The notes beneath the pieces were generated by a model. That model saw only the letters and a list, made by a program, of their open reading frames with translations. It ran no database searches and was not told the origin of the DNA. The translations under genes and the position numbers were made by a program. Of a stretch of 64,000 bases of DNA, positions 1-8,657 are shown piece by piece (the first letter of the stretch is position 1; every line of letters starts with the position of its first letter). This stretch comes from Lactiplantibacillus nangangensis (GTDB lineage: Bacteria; Bacillota; Bacilli; Lactobacillales; Lactobacillaceae), in contig NZ_BJDI01000007.1 in the NCBI RefSeq assembly GCF_005405065.1, positions 124,001 to 188,000 of the forward strand. Direction: 5' to 3'.

Positions 1-215
1 TGTTGTTCTGCTAACAACGTCGCAGTCATTTCATCGAGAGCTGCTTTTTTCTTTTCGCCCGATAAAGCTGTTGCATTTAATGACTTACGCATTTGGCGCA
101 TGTATTCATCATTACGCTTCGTTAGTTCGGTATCATCACGTAATGGCTTTTCCGACGCCTGAATCTGCTTTGCGCCCGCTTGCGCATTGCGTGGCTTGTT
201 TGGCCCTTCACTCAT
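1..215 (-). CDS. DUF1129-type membrane protein, N-terminal part only
   Basis: An open frame starts with ATG at 215 and runs off the left edge. The 71 visible residues are hydrophilic, rich in Lys, Glu and Ala, and contain a probable helix. An AGGGGGAA-like ribosome binding site lies just upstream. In lactobacilli a DUF1129 membrane protein commonly follows ychF, and a soluble N-terminal part before the membrane helices fits that family. The membrane part lies outside the window, so the assignment rests mainly on position and on the charged N-terminus. Confidence 0.6.
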   Translation of the reverse strand, partial: MSEGPNKPRNAQAGAKQIQASEKPLRDDTELTKRNDEYMRQMRKSLNATALSGEKKKAALDEMTATLLAEQ

Positions 216-236
216 GAGCAGTTCCCCCTTTTTTAA

Positions 237-1337
237 TTAGACGTTGAATCGGAATTCAACGATATCGCCATCTTGCATGACGTAGTCTTTACCTTCGAGT
301 CGTAATTTACCGTTTTCCTTAACCTTGGCTTCACTACCAGCCGCATCCAAGTCCGCATATGACATGACTTCAGCCCGAATGAACCCACGTTCAAAGTCAG
401 AGTGAATGATTCCGGCTGCTTGAGGTGCCTTAGTGCCGCGTTTAAACGTCCAGGCACGGGTTTCCTTACCACCAGCTGTAAAGAACGTTTCAAGCCCTAA
501 TAGCTTGTAAGAAGCCCGAATAAGCTTATTCAAGCCGGGTTCTTCAACGCCTTCCGCAGCCAAGAAATCGGCTTTATCAGCATCGTCGAGTTCTGCAATT
601 TCTTCTTCGGTTTCAGCAGCGACCCCAATGGCTTGGGCGCCTTCCTTTTTCGCGTAGTCGGCAACGATTTGATAATATTTCGAATTTTCAGGATCCGCCA
701 TATCATCTTCCGCAATATTGGCCACGTAAAGGACTGGTTTCGAGGTGAGTAAGAAAAGTCCCCGAACGATAGCTTGGTCATCCTCGTTGAATGTCAATGA
801 ACGTACTGGTTGGCCGGCTTCCAAAGCTGGCTTGATCTTTTCCAAGACTGCTAATTCAGCTTTAGCTTCCTTATCGCTCCCTTTAGCTGCCCGTTGGACC
901 TTCGCCAAACGCTTGTCGACAGCTTCCAAGTCGGATAAGACCAATTCCAAATTAATGGTTTCGATATCATCTTGAGGGTCAACTTTACCAGTCACATGGG
1001 TGATGTTGTCGTCATCAAAGGCCCGGACAACGTGTACAATTGCGTCAACTTGGCGAATGTTTTCCAAGAACTTGTTGCCAAGTCCTTCACCCTTGCTAGC
1101 GCCCTTAACGATCCCGGCAATATCAGTAAATTCGAACGTCGTTGACACGACTTTTTTAGCGGGAATCAATTCTTGAATCCGGTCTAAACGCTTGTCAGGG
1201 ACTTCAACCATCCCAACGTTTGGATCGATCGTCGCAAATGGATAATTGGCCATTTCGGCGCCCGCCTTCGTAATTGCGTTAAACAATGTGGATTTACCAA
1301 CGTTTGGTAACCCAACGATACCTGCTGTAAGTGCCAT
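237..1337 (-). CDS. ychF: Redox-regulated ATPase YchF (Obg-like)
   Basis: 366 residues, the usual YchF length. The P-loop GLPNVGKST is near residue 9. The nucleotide-specificity motif reads NIAE instead of NKxD, the hallmark of YchF's preference for ATP over GTP. The C-terminal TGS domain ([27 protein letters not shown]) is complete. YchF proteins associate with ribosomes and are linked to translation and oxidative stress. It lies downstream of the par cluster and DUF951, as in Bacillus, and may be co-transcribed with them. Confidence 0.97.
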   Translation of the reverse strand: MALTAGIVGLPNVGKSTLFNAITKAGAEMANYPFATIDPNVGMVEVPDKRLDRIQELIPAKKVVSTTFEFTDIAGIVKGASKGEGLGNKFLENIRQVDAIVHVVRAFDDDNITHVTGKVDPQDDIETINLELVLSDLEAVDKRLAKVQRAAKGSDKEAKAELAVLEKIKPALEAGQPVRSLTFNEDDQAIVRGLFLLTSKPVLYVANIAEDDMADPENSKYYQIVADYAKKEGAQAIGVAAETEEEIAELDDADKADFLAAEGVEEPGLNKLIRASYKLLGLETFFTAGGKETRAWTFKRGTKAPQAAGIIHSDFERGFIRAEVMSYADLDAAGSEAKVKENGKLRLEGKDYVMQDGDIVEFRFNV

Positions 1338-1366
1338 ATCGGTTATTCACTCTTCCTTTTAAATAA

Positions 1367-1558
1367 TTAAGCTTGATCGGCTTTCTTTTCCAAAATCTTT
1401 TTCATCTTTTTATTGAATTCACGACGCGGCAGCATGACGATGTGGTCGCAGCCGGTACATTTGATCTTAATGTCCGCACCCATCCGAGTAATCTCCCAAC
1501 GATTGACCCCACACGGATGCGCTTTCTTCATTTCGACAATATCACCTAAATCATACAT
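1367..1558 (-). CDS. DUF951 small protein (YyzM-like)
   Basis: 63 residues from ATG 1558, chosen over the TTG two codons upstream because AAGGAG sits 8 bases before the ATG. It has the typical DUF951 pattern: a start like MYDLGDIVEMKKAHPCG, then a CTGC pair and a basic C-terminus. The Cys pattern (HPCG...CTGCDH) suggests metal or nucleic-acid binding, but the function is unknown. Its place between parB and ychF is conserved in Firmicutes. Confidence 0.92.
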   Translation of the reverse strand: MYDLGDIVEMKKAHPCGVNRWEITRMGADIKIKCTGCDHIVMLPRREFNKKMKKILEKKADQA

Positions 1559-1578
1559 GCGCAACGCTCCTTCTCAAA

Positions 1579-2466
1579 TTAGTCTAAATTAATGTTTAAA
1601 ATTTCAAGGATGCGGCTAAGGTCGTCATTCGATAAATAAGGAATTTCAATCTTGCCGGCATCTTTTTTGTTGGCTTTCGCTGAAATCGACACTTGGGTGC
1701 CAAATTTCTCTTGCAACTGTTCTTCGCTCGCCCGAATATAAGGTGACTTCTTGACAGCTTTCTTCACTGGTTGCTTTGCGTCGCCATTGATTCGTGCCAC
1801 AATTTGTTCCAATTGGCGCACCGTCAAGTTATCCTTAACTGCCCGTTTGGCTAATGGTGCCAACTTGGTTTTATCTTTCAAAGATAGCAGTGTCCGGGCT
1901 TGTCCCATTGACAGTTGGCCTTTTTGAATCATCGTTTTAACGGCTGTTGGTAAACCCAATAGGCGTAAATAGTTCGCGATATACGGCCGACTCTTGCCGA
2001 GGCGCTTGGAAACTTCGGCTTGAGTTAGCTTCAACTTCTTCATCAAAGAGTCGTAGGCTTCGGCTTCTTCTAAGGCGGTCAAGTCTTCGCGTTGCAAGTT
2101 TTCCAACACGGCAACTTCCATCATCTGTTCTTCGGTCACATCACGGACAATGGCTGGAATCGTCGTTTGTTTAGCGAGCTTTGAAGCCCGAAAACGCCGT
2201 TCACCAGCGATAATTTCATACTTTTTAACTTCGGCATCCGGCTGCCGCACAATAATCGGCTGAAAAACACCGGATTTTTCAATTGAGCTGGCCAATTCTT
2301 TCAAGGCGACTTGGTCAAACTTACGCCGTGGTTGATACGGGTTCGCGCGCACATCCGTTAACGCTAAATCCACAACGGCTTCTTCACTGGCTGGTTCATC
2401 AACATCGGCAAATAAAGCCCCAATGCCACGCCCCAACGCTTTATTTTGATCTTTTTTACTTGCCAT
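1579..2466 (-). CDS. parB: Chromosome partitioning protein ParB (Spo0J)
   Basis: 295 residues. The N-terminal ParB/Srx domain carries the CTP-binding motif GERRFRA (near residue 88). A helix-turn-helix DNA-binding domain follows (LTQAEVSKRLGKSRPYIANYLRL), then a basic linker and a C-terminal dimerisation segment. ParB loads at parS sites as a CTP-gated clamp and recruits SMC. The ATG overlaps the last 11 bases of parA, so the two genes are translationally coupled. Confidence 0.96.
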   Translation of the reverse strand: MASKKDQNKALGRGIGALFADVDEPASEEAVVDLALTDVRANPYQPRRKFDQVALKELASSIEKSGVFQPIIVRQPDAEVKKYEIIAGERRFRASKLAKQTTIPAIVRDVTEEQMMEVAVLENLQREDLTALEEAEAYDSLMKKLKLTQAEVSKRLGKSRPYIANYLRLLGLPTAVKTMIQKGQLSMGQARTLLSLKDKTKLAPLAKRAVKDNLTVRQLEQIVARINGDAKQPVKKAVKKSPYIRASEEQLQEKFGTQVSISAKANKKDAGKIEIPYLSNDDLSRILEILNINLD

Positions 2467-3223
2467 GAGCAGCCAACACTTCCTTTGCTAATGCTAAGTA
2501 GACTTGTGCACCCTTGGAACGGGCGTCGTAATCGATAATTGACAGACCATGACTAGGGGCTTCCGACAGCCGCACATTTCGTGGAATAATTGTGGTATAA
2601 ACAGCATCCTTGAAATACTTGCGAACTTCTTCGTTAACTTGTTGACCCAGATTGGTTCTGGCGTCATACATCGTTAACAAGACCCCTTCAATTTTCAATT
2701 CTTTATTAAAATGCTTTTGAACTAACTTGATCGTATTTAATAATTGGCTCAAGCCTTCCAACGCATAATATTCACTCTGCACAGGAATCAAGATCGAATC
2801 ACATGCCGTGAAGGCATTGATGGTCAAAAGACCAAGCGAAGGCGGACAATCGATCAGAATAAAATCGTAATCCTCACGCACGTCATCGATGGCATCCCGT
2901 AACCGGGTTTCCCGCGCCATCATCGGAGTTAATTCGATTTCTGCCCCTGAGAGTTGAATCGTGGCTGGCACGATATCTAACCCTTTGTGACTTGTCGGAA
3001 TAATTGTTTCTTTAATCGGGGTATCATTGATCAAAACATCATAAATTTCATTTTCAATCGCTGATTTTTGAATCCCCAACCCGCTCGTGGCATTTCCTTG
3101 AGCGTCCGTATCAATTAATAGTACTTTTTGACCTTGAGCGACGAGACTGGCACCTAAATTAATACTAGTCGTCGTCTTGCCAACGCCACCTTTTTGGTTA
3201 GCGAGTGCAATTACGGATCCCAT
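2456..3223 (-). CDS. parA: Chromosome partitioning ATPase ParA (Soj)
   Basis: 255 residues. The deviant Walker A motif KGGVGKTT is near residue 11, DTDAQGNAT follows the first strands, and the Walker B segment is ILIDCPPSLG. ParA/Soj forms ATP-dependent dimers on DNA, works with ParB in origin segregation and modulates DnaA. The ATG lies only two bases after the noc stop codon, with AAGGAG inside the end of noc, so noc-parA-parB form one operon. Confidence 0.97.
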   Translation of the reverse strand: MGSVIALANQKGGVGKTTTSINLGASLVAQGQKVLLIDTDAQGNATSGLGIQKSAIENEIYDVLINDTPIKETIIPTSHKGLDIVPATIQLSGAEIELTPMMARETRLRDAIDDVREDYDFILIDCPPSLGLLTINAFTACDSILIPVQSEYYALEGLSQLLNTIKLVQKHFNKELKIEGVLLTMYDARTNLGQQVNEEVRKYFKDAVYTTIIPRNVRLSEAPSHGLSIIDYDARSKGAQVYLALAKEVLAAHGK

Positions 3224-3225
3224 AA

Positions 3226-4077
3226 TTATTGACCACTCCTTGGTTGATTTTTTGGAATTTCAATCGTGATCCGATAGCTGTCTGCCGTTTGTTCCTCATG
3301 GGTTTTTACGGGCAGGCCGGCATCGGTCACCATTTTTATTGATTGTTTAATCGTATTGACCGCGATGCGGGTATCACCAGATAGCCCGCGTGGCCGTTTC
3401 TTTTTCGGTTTAGGCGGCAAAGTGGCTTGTTGAACCAACTTTTCAGTCTCTTTGACCGTCAACTGTTGATCCAGCACTTTGACTAAAATCGCGGCTTGCT
3501 GGTCAGTTGGGACATTTAGTAACGCCCGTCCATGCCGCTCACTGATCTGACGTTTGAGCAACGCGGTTTGCACCGGCTGCGCGAGCTTCAATAGCCGCAA
3601 CTTATTGGCGACAAAGGACTGGCTCTTACCGAGTTCTTTCGCCAAAGCCGCCTGCGTTAAGGAATTGAGCTTCATCAATTCTTGATAAGCAGTCGCTTCT
3701 TCAATGACCGTCAAATCTTGACGCTGCAAGTTTTCAATGAGCGCCATCGACGCCGTCTCACCATCATCCATTTTCTGGATGATCGCCGGCGCATCCGCCC
3801 AATGTAAGGACGTAATGGCACGAAATCGGCGTTCACCGGCAATAATTTCGTATTTTTTCGGCTCGTACTCCCGCAAAACGATCGGTTGTAACAGGCCATG
3901 TTCCGCAATCGTTGCCGCTAATTCGTCAATCCCAGCTTCATCAAACACCTGACGTGGTTGGAAACGGTTCGGAATGATTGCTGTCACCGGGATACGCACG
4001 ATTTGCTGCGTGTGATCCGCCGGTGACTCTTTATTTTTATCTTTATCACGATTAGACCCAAATAAAGAAAATGCCAT
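3226..4077 (-). CDS. noc: Nucleoid occlusion protein Noc (ParB paralogue)
   Basis: 283 residues. It shares the ParB layout (GERRFRA motif near residue 96, HTH with LTQAALAKELGKSQSFVANKLRL). It is encoded directly next to rsmG and upstream of parA, the conserved position of noc. The C-terminal part differs from parB (basic, KPKKKRPRGLSGDTR, then an amphipathic end). Noc binds its own sites and blocks septation over the nucleoid. Calling it Noc rather than a second ParB rests on position and the C-terminal region. Confidence 0.9.
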   Translation of the reverse strand: MAFSLFGSNRDKDKNKESPADHTQQIVRIPVTAIIPNRFQPRQVFDEAGIDELAATIAEHGLLQPIVLREYEPKKYEIIAGERRFRAITSLHWADAPAIIQKMDDGETASMALIENLQRQDLTVIEEATAYQELMKLNSLTQAALAKELGKSQSFVANKLRLLKLAQPVQTALLKRQISERHGRALLNVPTDQQAAILVKVLDQQLTVKETEKLVQQATLPPKPKKKRPRGLSGDTRIAVNTIKQSIKMVTDAGLPVKTHEEQTADSYRITIEIPKNQPRSGQ

Positions 4078-4094
4078 CTAATTACCTCCCAACC

Positions 4095-4829
4095 TTATTC
4101 AGGTGCCGTTAACGGCTGCTTTGCTGGTGTCCCGGGTTTGCGGGGATACCGCTTCGGCGTTGGCCGCTTCTTATCGATCACGATAATGTGCCGAGGGTCA
4201 CCAGTTTCAGGTAACTTAAAGGCTTCATCAGTGACCAATTGGCCGCCAAGCTGCTTCACAGCATAATCCCCTTCAGCCGTTTCCGTTCGTGCATTCGAGG
4301 CTTTGAGAGCCACCATTTGACCACCAATTTTAACCAATGGCAAGCAAAATTCACTCAACACGGATAAACGGGCGACCGCTCTGGCAGTCACTAAATCGTA
4401 GCTTTCACGATGTGGTGACTTTTTACCAGCAAACGTTTCGGCACGGTCGTGGAAAGTTTGGACGCCAGTTAGACCAAGCGCTGAAATCAACTCTTGCAAA
4501 AAGTTGATGCGCTTGTTTAACGAATCCACGATCGTAACTTGCAGTTGTGGAAAAGCAATCTTAAGCGGAATCGACGGAAACCCGGCGCCCGCCCCCACAT
4601 CACATAATGTCAACGGTTGGTCGCGTAACGCCGCCACATAAAAAGCCGGGGTCAATGAATCATAGAAATGCTTCAAATACACTTCCGGCTCGTCGGTGAT
4701 CGTTGTTAAGTTAAATTGGCGGTTCGTCTCAACTAGCAATTGATAGTAAGTTGCAAATTGGGCCATTTGATGGTCATCAAGTTCGATGCCATGTTTCGCC
4801 AAAGCTTGTTTAAATTCAGTTGGATTCAT
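4095..4829 (-). CDS. rsmG: 16S rRNA (guanine-527 N7) methyltransferase RsmG
   Basis: 244 residues. The SAM-binding motif [14 protein letters not shown] is near residue 76, followed by [11 protein letters not shown] and the TARAVA motif typical of GidB/RsmG. It has an extra basic tail ([14 protein letters not shown]). RsmG methylates G527 of 16S rRNA, and loss gives low-level streptomycin resistance. AAGGAG precedes the ATG. It is the first gene of the rsmG-noc-parA-parB run. The mnmE-mnmG genes that often precede rsmG are absent here. Confidence 0.96.
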   Translation of the reverse strand: MNPTEFKQALAKHGIELDDHQMAQFATYYQLLVETNRQFNLTTITDEPEVYLKHFYDSLTPAFYVAALRDQPLTLCDVGAGAGFPSIPLKIAFPQLQVTIVDSLNKRINFLQELISALGLTGVQTFHDRAETFAGKKSPHRESYDLVTARAVARLSVLSEFCLPLVKIGGQMVALKASNARTETAEGDYAVKQLGGQLVTDEAFKLPETGDPRHIIVIDKKRPTPKRYPRKPGTPAKQPLTAPE

Positions 4830-5226
4830 GAATGAACTCCTTAATTAAGGTCGCATTACCCTTACAGTTGTGAAACAACTTGAATGTTTCACGTCACCTC
4901 ATAACTTTAACTTAAATTCTAGCTAAAATCAATGCTCCGGTTTGGATAATTGTCTGGTGAGAAGCCTTGTTAATAAGCTGTTTTGCGTCGTTTATGGTCG
5001 TGACTGTTTTCAGCAAAAAGTTAGCAAGTTTTCAACCAATTTACGACAAGTGCTGATGCCTTGTTCTAACAATCTAGAAATTCCGGTTTATGACCTCAAA
5101 ACAAACTGGATACCATGTAAATACAACATTAGCAACGTATATGATTTTTATCGTTATAAATATAACTGCTTACGGCAATAATGATTGTTAGGTCAATTAA
5201 CATTAGTACCCGACAAACACCGCATT
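4830..5226. other. Gene-free stretch upstream of rsmG, with parS-like half-sites
   Basis: About 400 bases without a convincing gene. A 79-codon frame at 4942-5181 (+) has atypical composition and no ribosome binding site. The only notable element is GTGAAACA (4870-4877), seven bases, then TGTTTCAC (4885-4892), followed by GT. These are exact halves of the parS consensus (TGTTNCACGTGAAACA) but in swapped order. Confidence 0.5.
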
Positions 5227-5511
5227 CTAACTTTGGTATCGGCGTATTTGATCATCATCAATTTTCCTTGCGGTATTACGAAAATCAATATCTATCTGTA
5301 AATTCATAAAATAACGATCAGATACACCAAAGAATCGCCCCAACTTATTAGCGATATCTGGAGTAATTGGCTGATGATCATTTAAAATGGCTTGAACAGT
5401 TGCAAGCGAAAGATGACTATTTTTTGCTAACGTATCAGCAGAGAGGTTCAAAGGAATCATAAACTCCGCTTCCAAAATCTCGCTAATTTTTGGCGTCAAT
5501 ATTTTTTTCAT
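5227..5511 (-). CDS. HigA-type antitoxin / XRE DNA-binding protein, apparently orphan
   Basis: 94 residues from ATG 5511. AGGAG lies 9 bases upstream, and the TTG at 5529 overlaps that site. The sequence has the HigA/VapI pattern: PKISEILEAEFMIPL, then HTH (LSADTLAKNSHLSLATVQAILND), then ITPDIANKLGRFFGVSDRYFMNLQ. Such proteins repress their own promoter and neutralise a HigB RNase. No HigB-like frame is found on either side (5160-5226, 5530-5870), so it is either an orphan regulator or the remnant of a toxin-antitoxin pair. Confidence 0.85.
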   Translation of the reverse strand: MKKILTPKISEILEAEFMIPLNLSADTLAKNSHLSLATVQAILNDHQPITPDIANKLGRFFGVSDRYFMNLQIDIDFRNTARKIDDDQIRRYQS

Positions 5512-5639
5512 TAGTTTTGCTCCTGTCAATGTTAATCAACGACAATTTTAACTTCACTAAAATCATTGCGAGTCTTTTTAAAATCATCCTAACTATACGC
5601 GCAAACAGGCGACACACAAACTAACCACAACTTTTTAAT

Positions 5640-5783
5640 TAGGCTATTTTGACTGCCCACGCTCACTTAGCTGGCGGTGTTTTTCCGACGGCTTAGTCAA
5701 AGCGCGGCTTTCGAGACCGCCCTTTGGCTCGGAAACGGGCCACCACGTTCCAGCGCTAAACTTTTCCAACCGGCAGGCGGCAA
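5640..5783 (+). repeat. Intergenic palindromic repeat family 2, copy a
   Basis: Shares with the copies at 27384-27540 and 34400-34558 the block CGAGACCG(C)..TTTGG/TGGCTCGGAAACG, then CACGTTCCAG(C)..CTAAA and an end reading CCGG.AGGCGGCAA. The ends of the family are inverted (TTAGGGCT/AGCCCTAA in the better copies); this copy is more decayed. A 60-codon minus-strand frame inside it is not a gene. Confidence 0.75.
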
Positions 5784-5809
5784 GCAACCACCTACTATAC
5801 AACCGAAAA

Positions 5810-5842
5810 AACGACCTTTCAGCCAATCAGCCAAAAGATCGT
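5810..5842 (-). terminator. Terminator of nupC
   Basis: Read on the minus strand, AACGATCTTT pairs with AAAGGTCGTT across a short loop and is followed by a T run. It lies just after the nupC stop codon. Confidence 0.8.
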
Positions 5843-5868
5843 TTCAATAATTTCAATTTAAATCAGAT

Positions 5869-7152
5869 TTACCAAACGAATAAACCGACGACCCCAGCTG
5901 ATAAGAGGGAAACTAAAATCCCAGATAACAACATGTAGCCAACGTTCCGTGAAATCACATCGTTCTTTTCACGGTTAACAATCCCTTTGAACGCCCCAAT
6001 GATCATACCGACCGTTGAGAAGTTCGCGAAGGAAGTTAAGAACACCGTCAAGACGGCTTTGAAATGGGGTGCGAAGGTATCAACCTTGCTAGTCACTTCA
6101 CCCATGACAACAAATTCGTTAGTCACTAACTTGGTCCCCATGTATGATGCCATTTGGAACGCATCGTGTGGGTTGAAACCAAGTAACCAAGCAAATGGGA
6201 ACATGATAATCCCAAAGATATTTTCAAGTGACAAGTTAGAATTGATCAAGCCTAACAGCTTATCGATCAACTTAGCTAACGCCACAAAGGCAATAACGTT
6301 GGCAGCAATGATCAAGATCAGCTTACCAGCACCTAAAATTGAATCGCCCAAGAATGAGAAGAATGGTTCGCGAGTTGGTTTAGCAGCTTTAACTTGTGCA
6401 TCTGCTAAATCTTCTGAGCCACTAGTTTCGGTCGTTTCAGTGGTTTCTTCAACCGCTGCGCTACCGCTAACTTTGGCAATCGTATCTTCTTCAGGTGAAA
6501 CTTCCACAGGGTTCAAAATGGCTGCAATGATCGCCGCATTTAAGACGTTCATTGGGACCGCGGTCAAAATAAATTGACCGGGCATCATTTGAATATAAGC
6601 CCCTAAGATTGAAGCCGTGACACAACTCATCGACATCATCGCGATGGTTAAGTTACGCCGGGCATTCATTTGTTTTAATTGTAATTGTGAAACGGCGAGC
6701 GCTTCAGTATTACCTAAAAACATCATTTCAACAACAAAGAATGATTCGAACTTTGGTTGACCGGTAATGTAAGCTAAGCCCCGGCCGACCCATTTGATAA
6801 TCCATGGTAAAACGCCGATATATGTCAAAATATCAAATAATGGCACAATCAATAAAATTGGTAATAATGAACTTGTAACGAAGTCCATTTGTTTAACATT
6901 GACCCAGCTGGCTAACGCGAAGGCAATCCCATCATATGAGACATCAACGAGCCAAGTGAATCCATCGGCAGCAGCCTTAACTGCGTCGACACCGACTTGT
7001 GAACCTGTCAAGAACCATGCTAATAAGATTTCTAAGACCAGCATGATACCAACTGAACGCCAATGAATGGCGTGCTTTTGCTTGGAGAATAAGTAGGCGA
7101 TCGCGATGAACACCACAATCCCAATAATATTAACCACCAAGTTAAAGACCAT
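5869..7152 (-). CDS. nupC: Concentrative nucleoside transporter NupC
   Basis: 427 residues with about nine to ten hydrophobic segments and the CNT-family motifs (EMMFLGNTEAL, GFNPHDAFQMASYMGTKLVTNEFV, LTSFANFSTVGMIIGA). CNT proteins import nucleosides with a cation. Residues about 225-270 form a hydrophilic, Thr/Ser/Glu-rich loop (EETTETTETSGSED), longer than in E. coli NupC and typical of lactobacilli. It stands alone with its own terminator. Confidence 0.95.
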   Translation of the reverse strand: MVFNLVVNIIGIVVFIAIAYLFSKQKHAIHWRSVGIMLVLEILLAWFLTGSQVGVDAVKAAADGFTWLVDVSYDGIAFALASWVNVKQMDFVTSSLLPILLIVPLFDILTYIGVLPWIIKWVGRGLAYITGQPKFESFFVVEMMFLGNTEALAVSQLQLKQMNARRNLTIAMMSMSCVTASILGAYIQMMPGQFILTAVPMNVLNAAIIAAILNPVEVSPEEDTIAKVSGSAAVEETTETTETSGSEDLADAQVKAAKPTREPFFSFLGDSILGAGKLILIIAANVIAFVALAKLIDKLLGLINSNLSLENIFGIIMFPFAWLLGFNPHDAFQMASYMGTKLVTNEFVVMGEVTSKVDTFAPHFKAVLTVFLTSFANFSTVGMIIGAFKGIVNREKNDVISRNVGYMLLSGILVSLLSAGVVGLFVW

Positions 7153-7284
7153 GTGAATAATCCCTCTTCCCTATAAATGTTGACAATCCAATAAGTGACC
7201 AAAAAAAGTTCCTTTATTAATTTACCATTTTAATAACATTTATGATAGGCATATTTTAAGGAATTCTTAAGTGAAAAAAGTGGA

Positions 7285-7390
7285 AATAAACAAAAAAAGC
7301 GACCTAACCAATAAAAGTTAAGTCGTCGAAAAATAATCAAGCTCGAAGTCGTTAAACTTCGGCCCCTGCCAAGGAACTTTATTATACCGT
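7285..7390 (-). ncRNA. Possible short minus-strand RNA opposite the small-peptide gene
   Basis: On the minus strand a TATAAT hexamer (complement at about 7380-7385) is followed about 60 bases later by a strong intrinsic terminator. This pairs CGAC.TAAC with GTTA.GTCG (7299-7323) and ends in seven T. The implied transcript is roughly 80-100 nt, with no convincing frame. The -35 region is weak. It is a candidate only. Confidence 0.35.
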
Positions 7391-7416
7391 GTTTGGCACC
7401 TGAGCGAACTAATTAT

Positions 7417-7445
7417 TTGACCCAGACGACCAATCGACGTAGACT
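7417..7445 (+). promoter_or_regulatory. Sigma-A promoter of the small-peptide transcript
   Basis: TTGACC (7417-7422), a 17-base spacer, then TAGACT (7440-7445). A near-perfect ribosome binding site follows 15 bases later, and a terminator closes the unit at 7549-7580. Confidence 0.6.
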
Positions 7446-7477
7446 ACAAGCAATAAATCGAAAGGGGGTGATGCTTT

Positions 7478-7537
7478 TTGAGTACCAATCGAAATCTTAA
7501 AGCATCAGTCTCTGCACTAAAGGGTGCACTGAACTGA
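7478..7537 (+). CDS. Candidate 19-residue peptide (leader or small protein)
   Basis: The frame TTG-AGT-ACC... encodes (M)STNRNLKASVSALKGALN. AAAGGGGGTGAT, almost fully complementary to the 16S 3' end, lies 9 bases upstream. It is flanked by a good promoter (7417-7445) and an intrinsic terminator (7549-7580), so it makes a self-contained unit of about 130 nt. The peptide is amphipathic with a net positive charge and no membrane segment. It does not look like an Fst/Ldr toxin. It could be a small protein or a regulatory leader ahead of the hydrolase at 7684. Confidence 0.4.
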   Translation: MSTNRNLKASVSALKGALN

Positions 7538-7548
7538 TTGCATTTAAG

Positions 7549-7580
7549 GAGACCCAGTCAAATCATTGGCTGGGTCTTTT
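7549..7580 (+). terminator. Terminator after the small-peptide frame
   Basis: AGACCCAG pairs with CTGGGTCT across a 12-base loop, followed by TTT. Confidence 0.8.
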
Positions 7581-7683
7581 GCTGTCTTAAAGCGACTGAT
7601 CACTGGCTAACTGAAAACCAGTTGCAACTCATGACCATTTACGCTAAGTTTAGTAGCGAACTGATAAGGATGGCGGGAACTGG

Positions 7684-8532
7684 ATGAAAACAACGACAAA
7701 ACAAGGCTTAGTGGCTGCAGCTTGGCTACTCACACTATTTGGTGTTATTGGTGGCGCCCTACTCTGGCAACGCCAGGTTCGACGACCAAAGCAACCAATT
7801 GCGGCAATCACAGTTGGCTCAACCACGCGCCTACCAACGGTACTTTTATTGGATGCTAAAACCACATCTGAGCAACGCCGTCAATTCGCAGCGGGACTAC
7901 AACGTAATAATGGGAGTCAATCCATTCTCAATGCCAAAGTCACGACTCACGGTCACGTCAGTTTTAGTGGTCAATTTAAGGACTATGATACTCGGCCCTG
8001 CTTACAACTGATCCTGCCGACCAAAACAGCTAGCCTTAAACAACAGGCGGTTTGGCTTAAAAAAGGCTTAGAACAGGCTCAAAAAGCGTTGAAATTTAAA
8101 CAGTTCAATCTGGTCAGTTATGGAACTGGCGGGCTAGTTGCGACAACTTACCTTGAAGAACCAACTGGTGCCCCCCAACCGAAACACTTAGTCGCTATTG
8201 CGACACCATTTAACGGGACTAGTCTTCGACTTAATAATAATGAGACCACGCCAGTCAAACGGGCCAATCAAACTAACGGCTTAGAAAGCCTAATCGCCAA
8301 GCAGCTCAACATTAAAACGAAAATCCGGGTGATGCTCATTGCCGGCCAAGCTAAAGGTCAATCCAATGGCGACGGCGTGGTTCCCATCCAAAGTGCCCTC
8401 GCTGGTCAAACCATTTACCGTCCAATCGTCAAGGACTACCAGCAAGCCGTTCTAAATACGTGGCGTGCTAGTCATACCGGCATGTACGACAGCTGGAAGC
8501 TTGCGAACCTTATTCAGAATTTCATTAACTAA
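7684..8532 (+). CDS. DUF915 alpha/beta-hydrolase-like exported protein, nucleophile Ser missing
   Basis: 282 residues. An N-terminal uncleaved signal or anchor helix (about 9-29) precedes an alpha/beta-hydrolase domain of the DUF915 type, common in lactobacilli. The nucleophile elbow expected as GxSxGG reads SYGTGG (near residue 145), so the catalytic Ser is replaced by Gly. The later acid and histidine motifs remain (SNGDGVVP near 230, SHTGM near 264). Either a neighbouring Thr substitutes or the protein is a non-catalytic relative. The start lies 5-8 bases after GGCGGGAA-like sequence. Confidence 0.85.
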   Translation: MKTTTKQGLVAAAWLLTLFGVIGGALLWQRQVRRPKQPIAAITVGSTTRLPTVLLLDAKTTSEQRRQFAAGLQRNNGSQSILNAKVTTHGHVSFSGQFKDYDTRPCLQLILPTKTASLKQQAVWLKKGLEQAQKALKFKQFNLVSYGTGGLVATTYLEEPTGAPQPKHLVAIATPFNGTSLRLNNNETTPVKRANQTNGLESLIAKQLNIKTKIRVMLIAGQAKGQSNGDGVVPIQSALAGQTIYRPIVKDYQQAVLNTWRASHTGMYDSWKLANLIQNFIN

Positions 8533-8576
8533 AAACAATAAATAATGTCACAAATAGTTTGTAACGCTATAAGTGT

Positions 8577-8621
8577 AAAAACCAGTGATCATTCCGGCTT
8601 GGGATAATCACTGGTTTTTGA
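8577..8621. terminator. Bidirectional terminator between DUF915 gene and GNAT gene
   Basis: AAAAACCAGTGAT pairs with ATCACTGGTTTTT. The symmetric A/T flanks serve both converging genes. Confidence 0.85.
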
Positions 8622-8657
8622 GTTAAAGGAAAGTAAACAGCTTTTAGACGCTCACTG

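Noticed and set aside
2456-4077. Possible plasmid-type partition module
   Set aside because: noc-parA-parB flanked by rsmG and ychF is the conserved chromosomal order, and no replication gene is nearby.
4942-5181. 79-codon frame between rsmG and the HigA-like gene
   Set aside because: Cys- and Asn-rich, no ribosome site, no recognisable family; more likely chance in an AT-rich gap.
5644-5826. 60-codon minus-strand frame
   Set aside because: Contained in repeat family 2 copy a and the nupC terminator; no translation signal.
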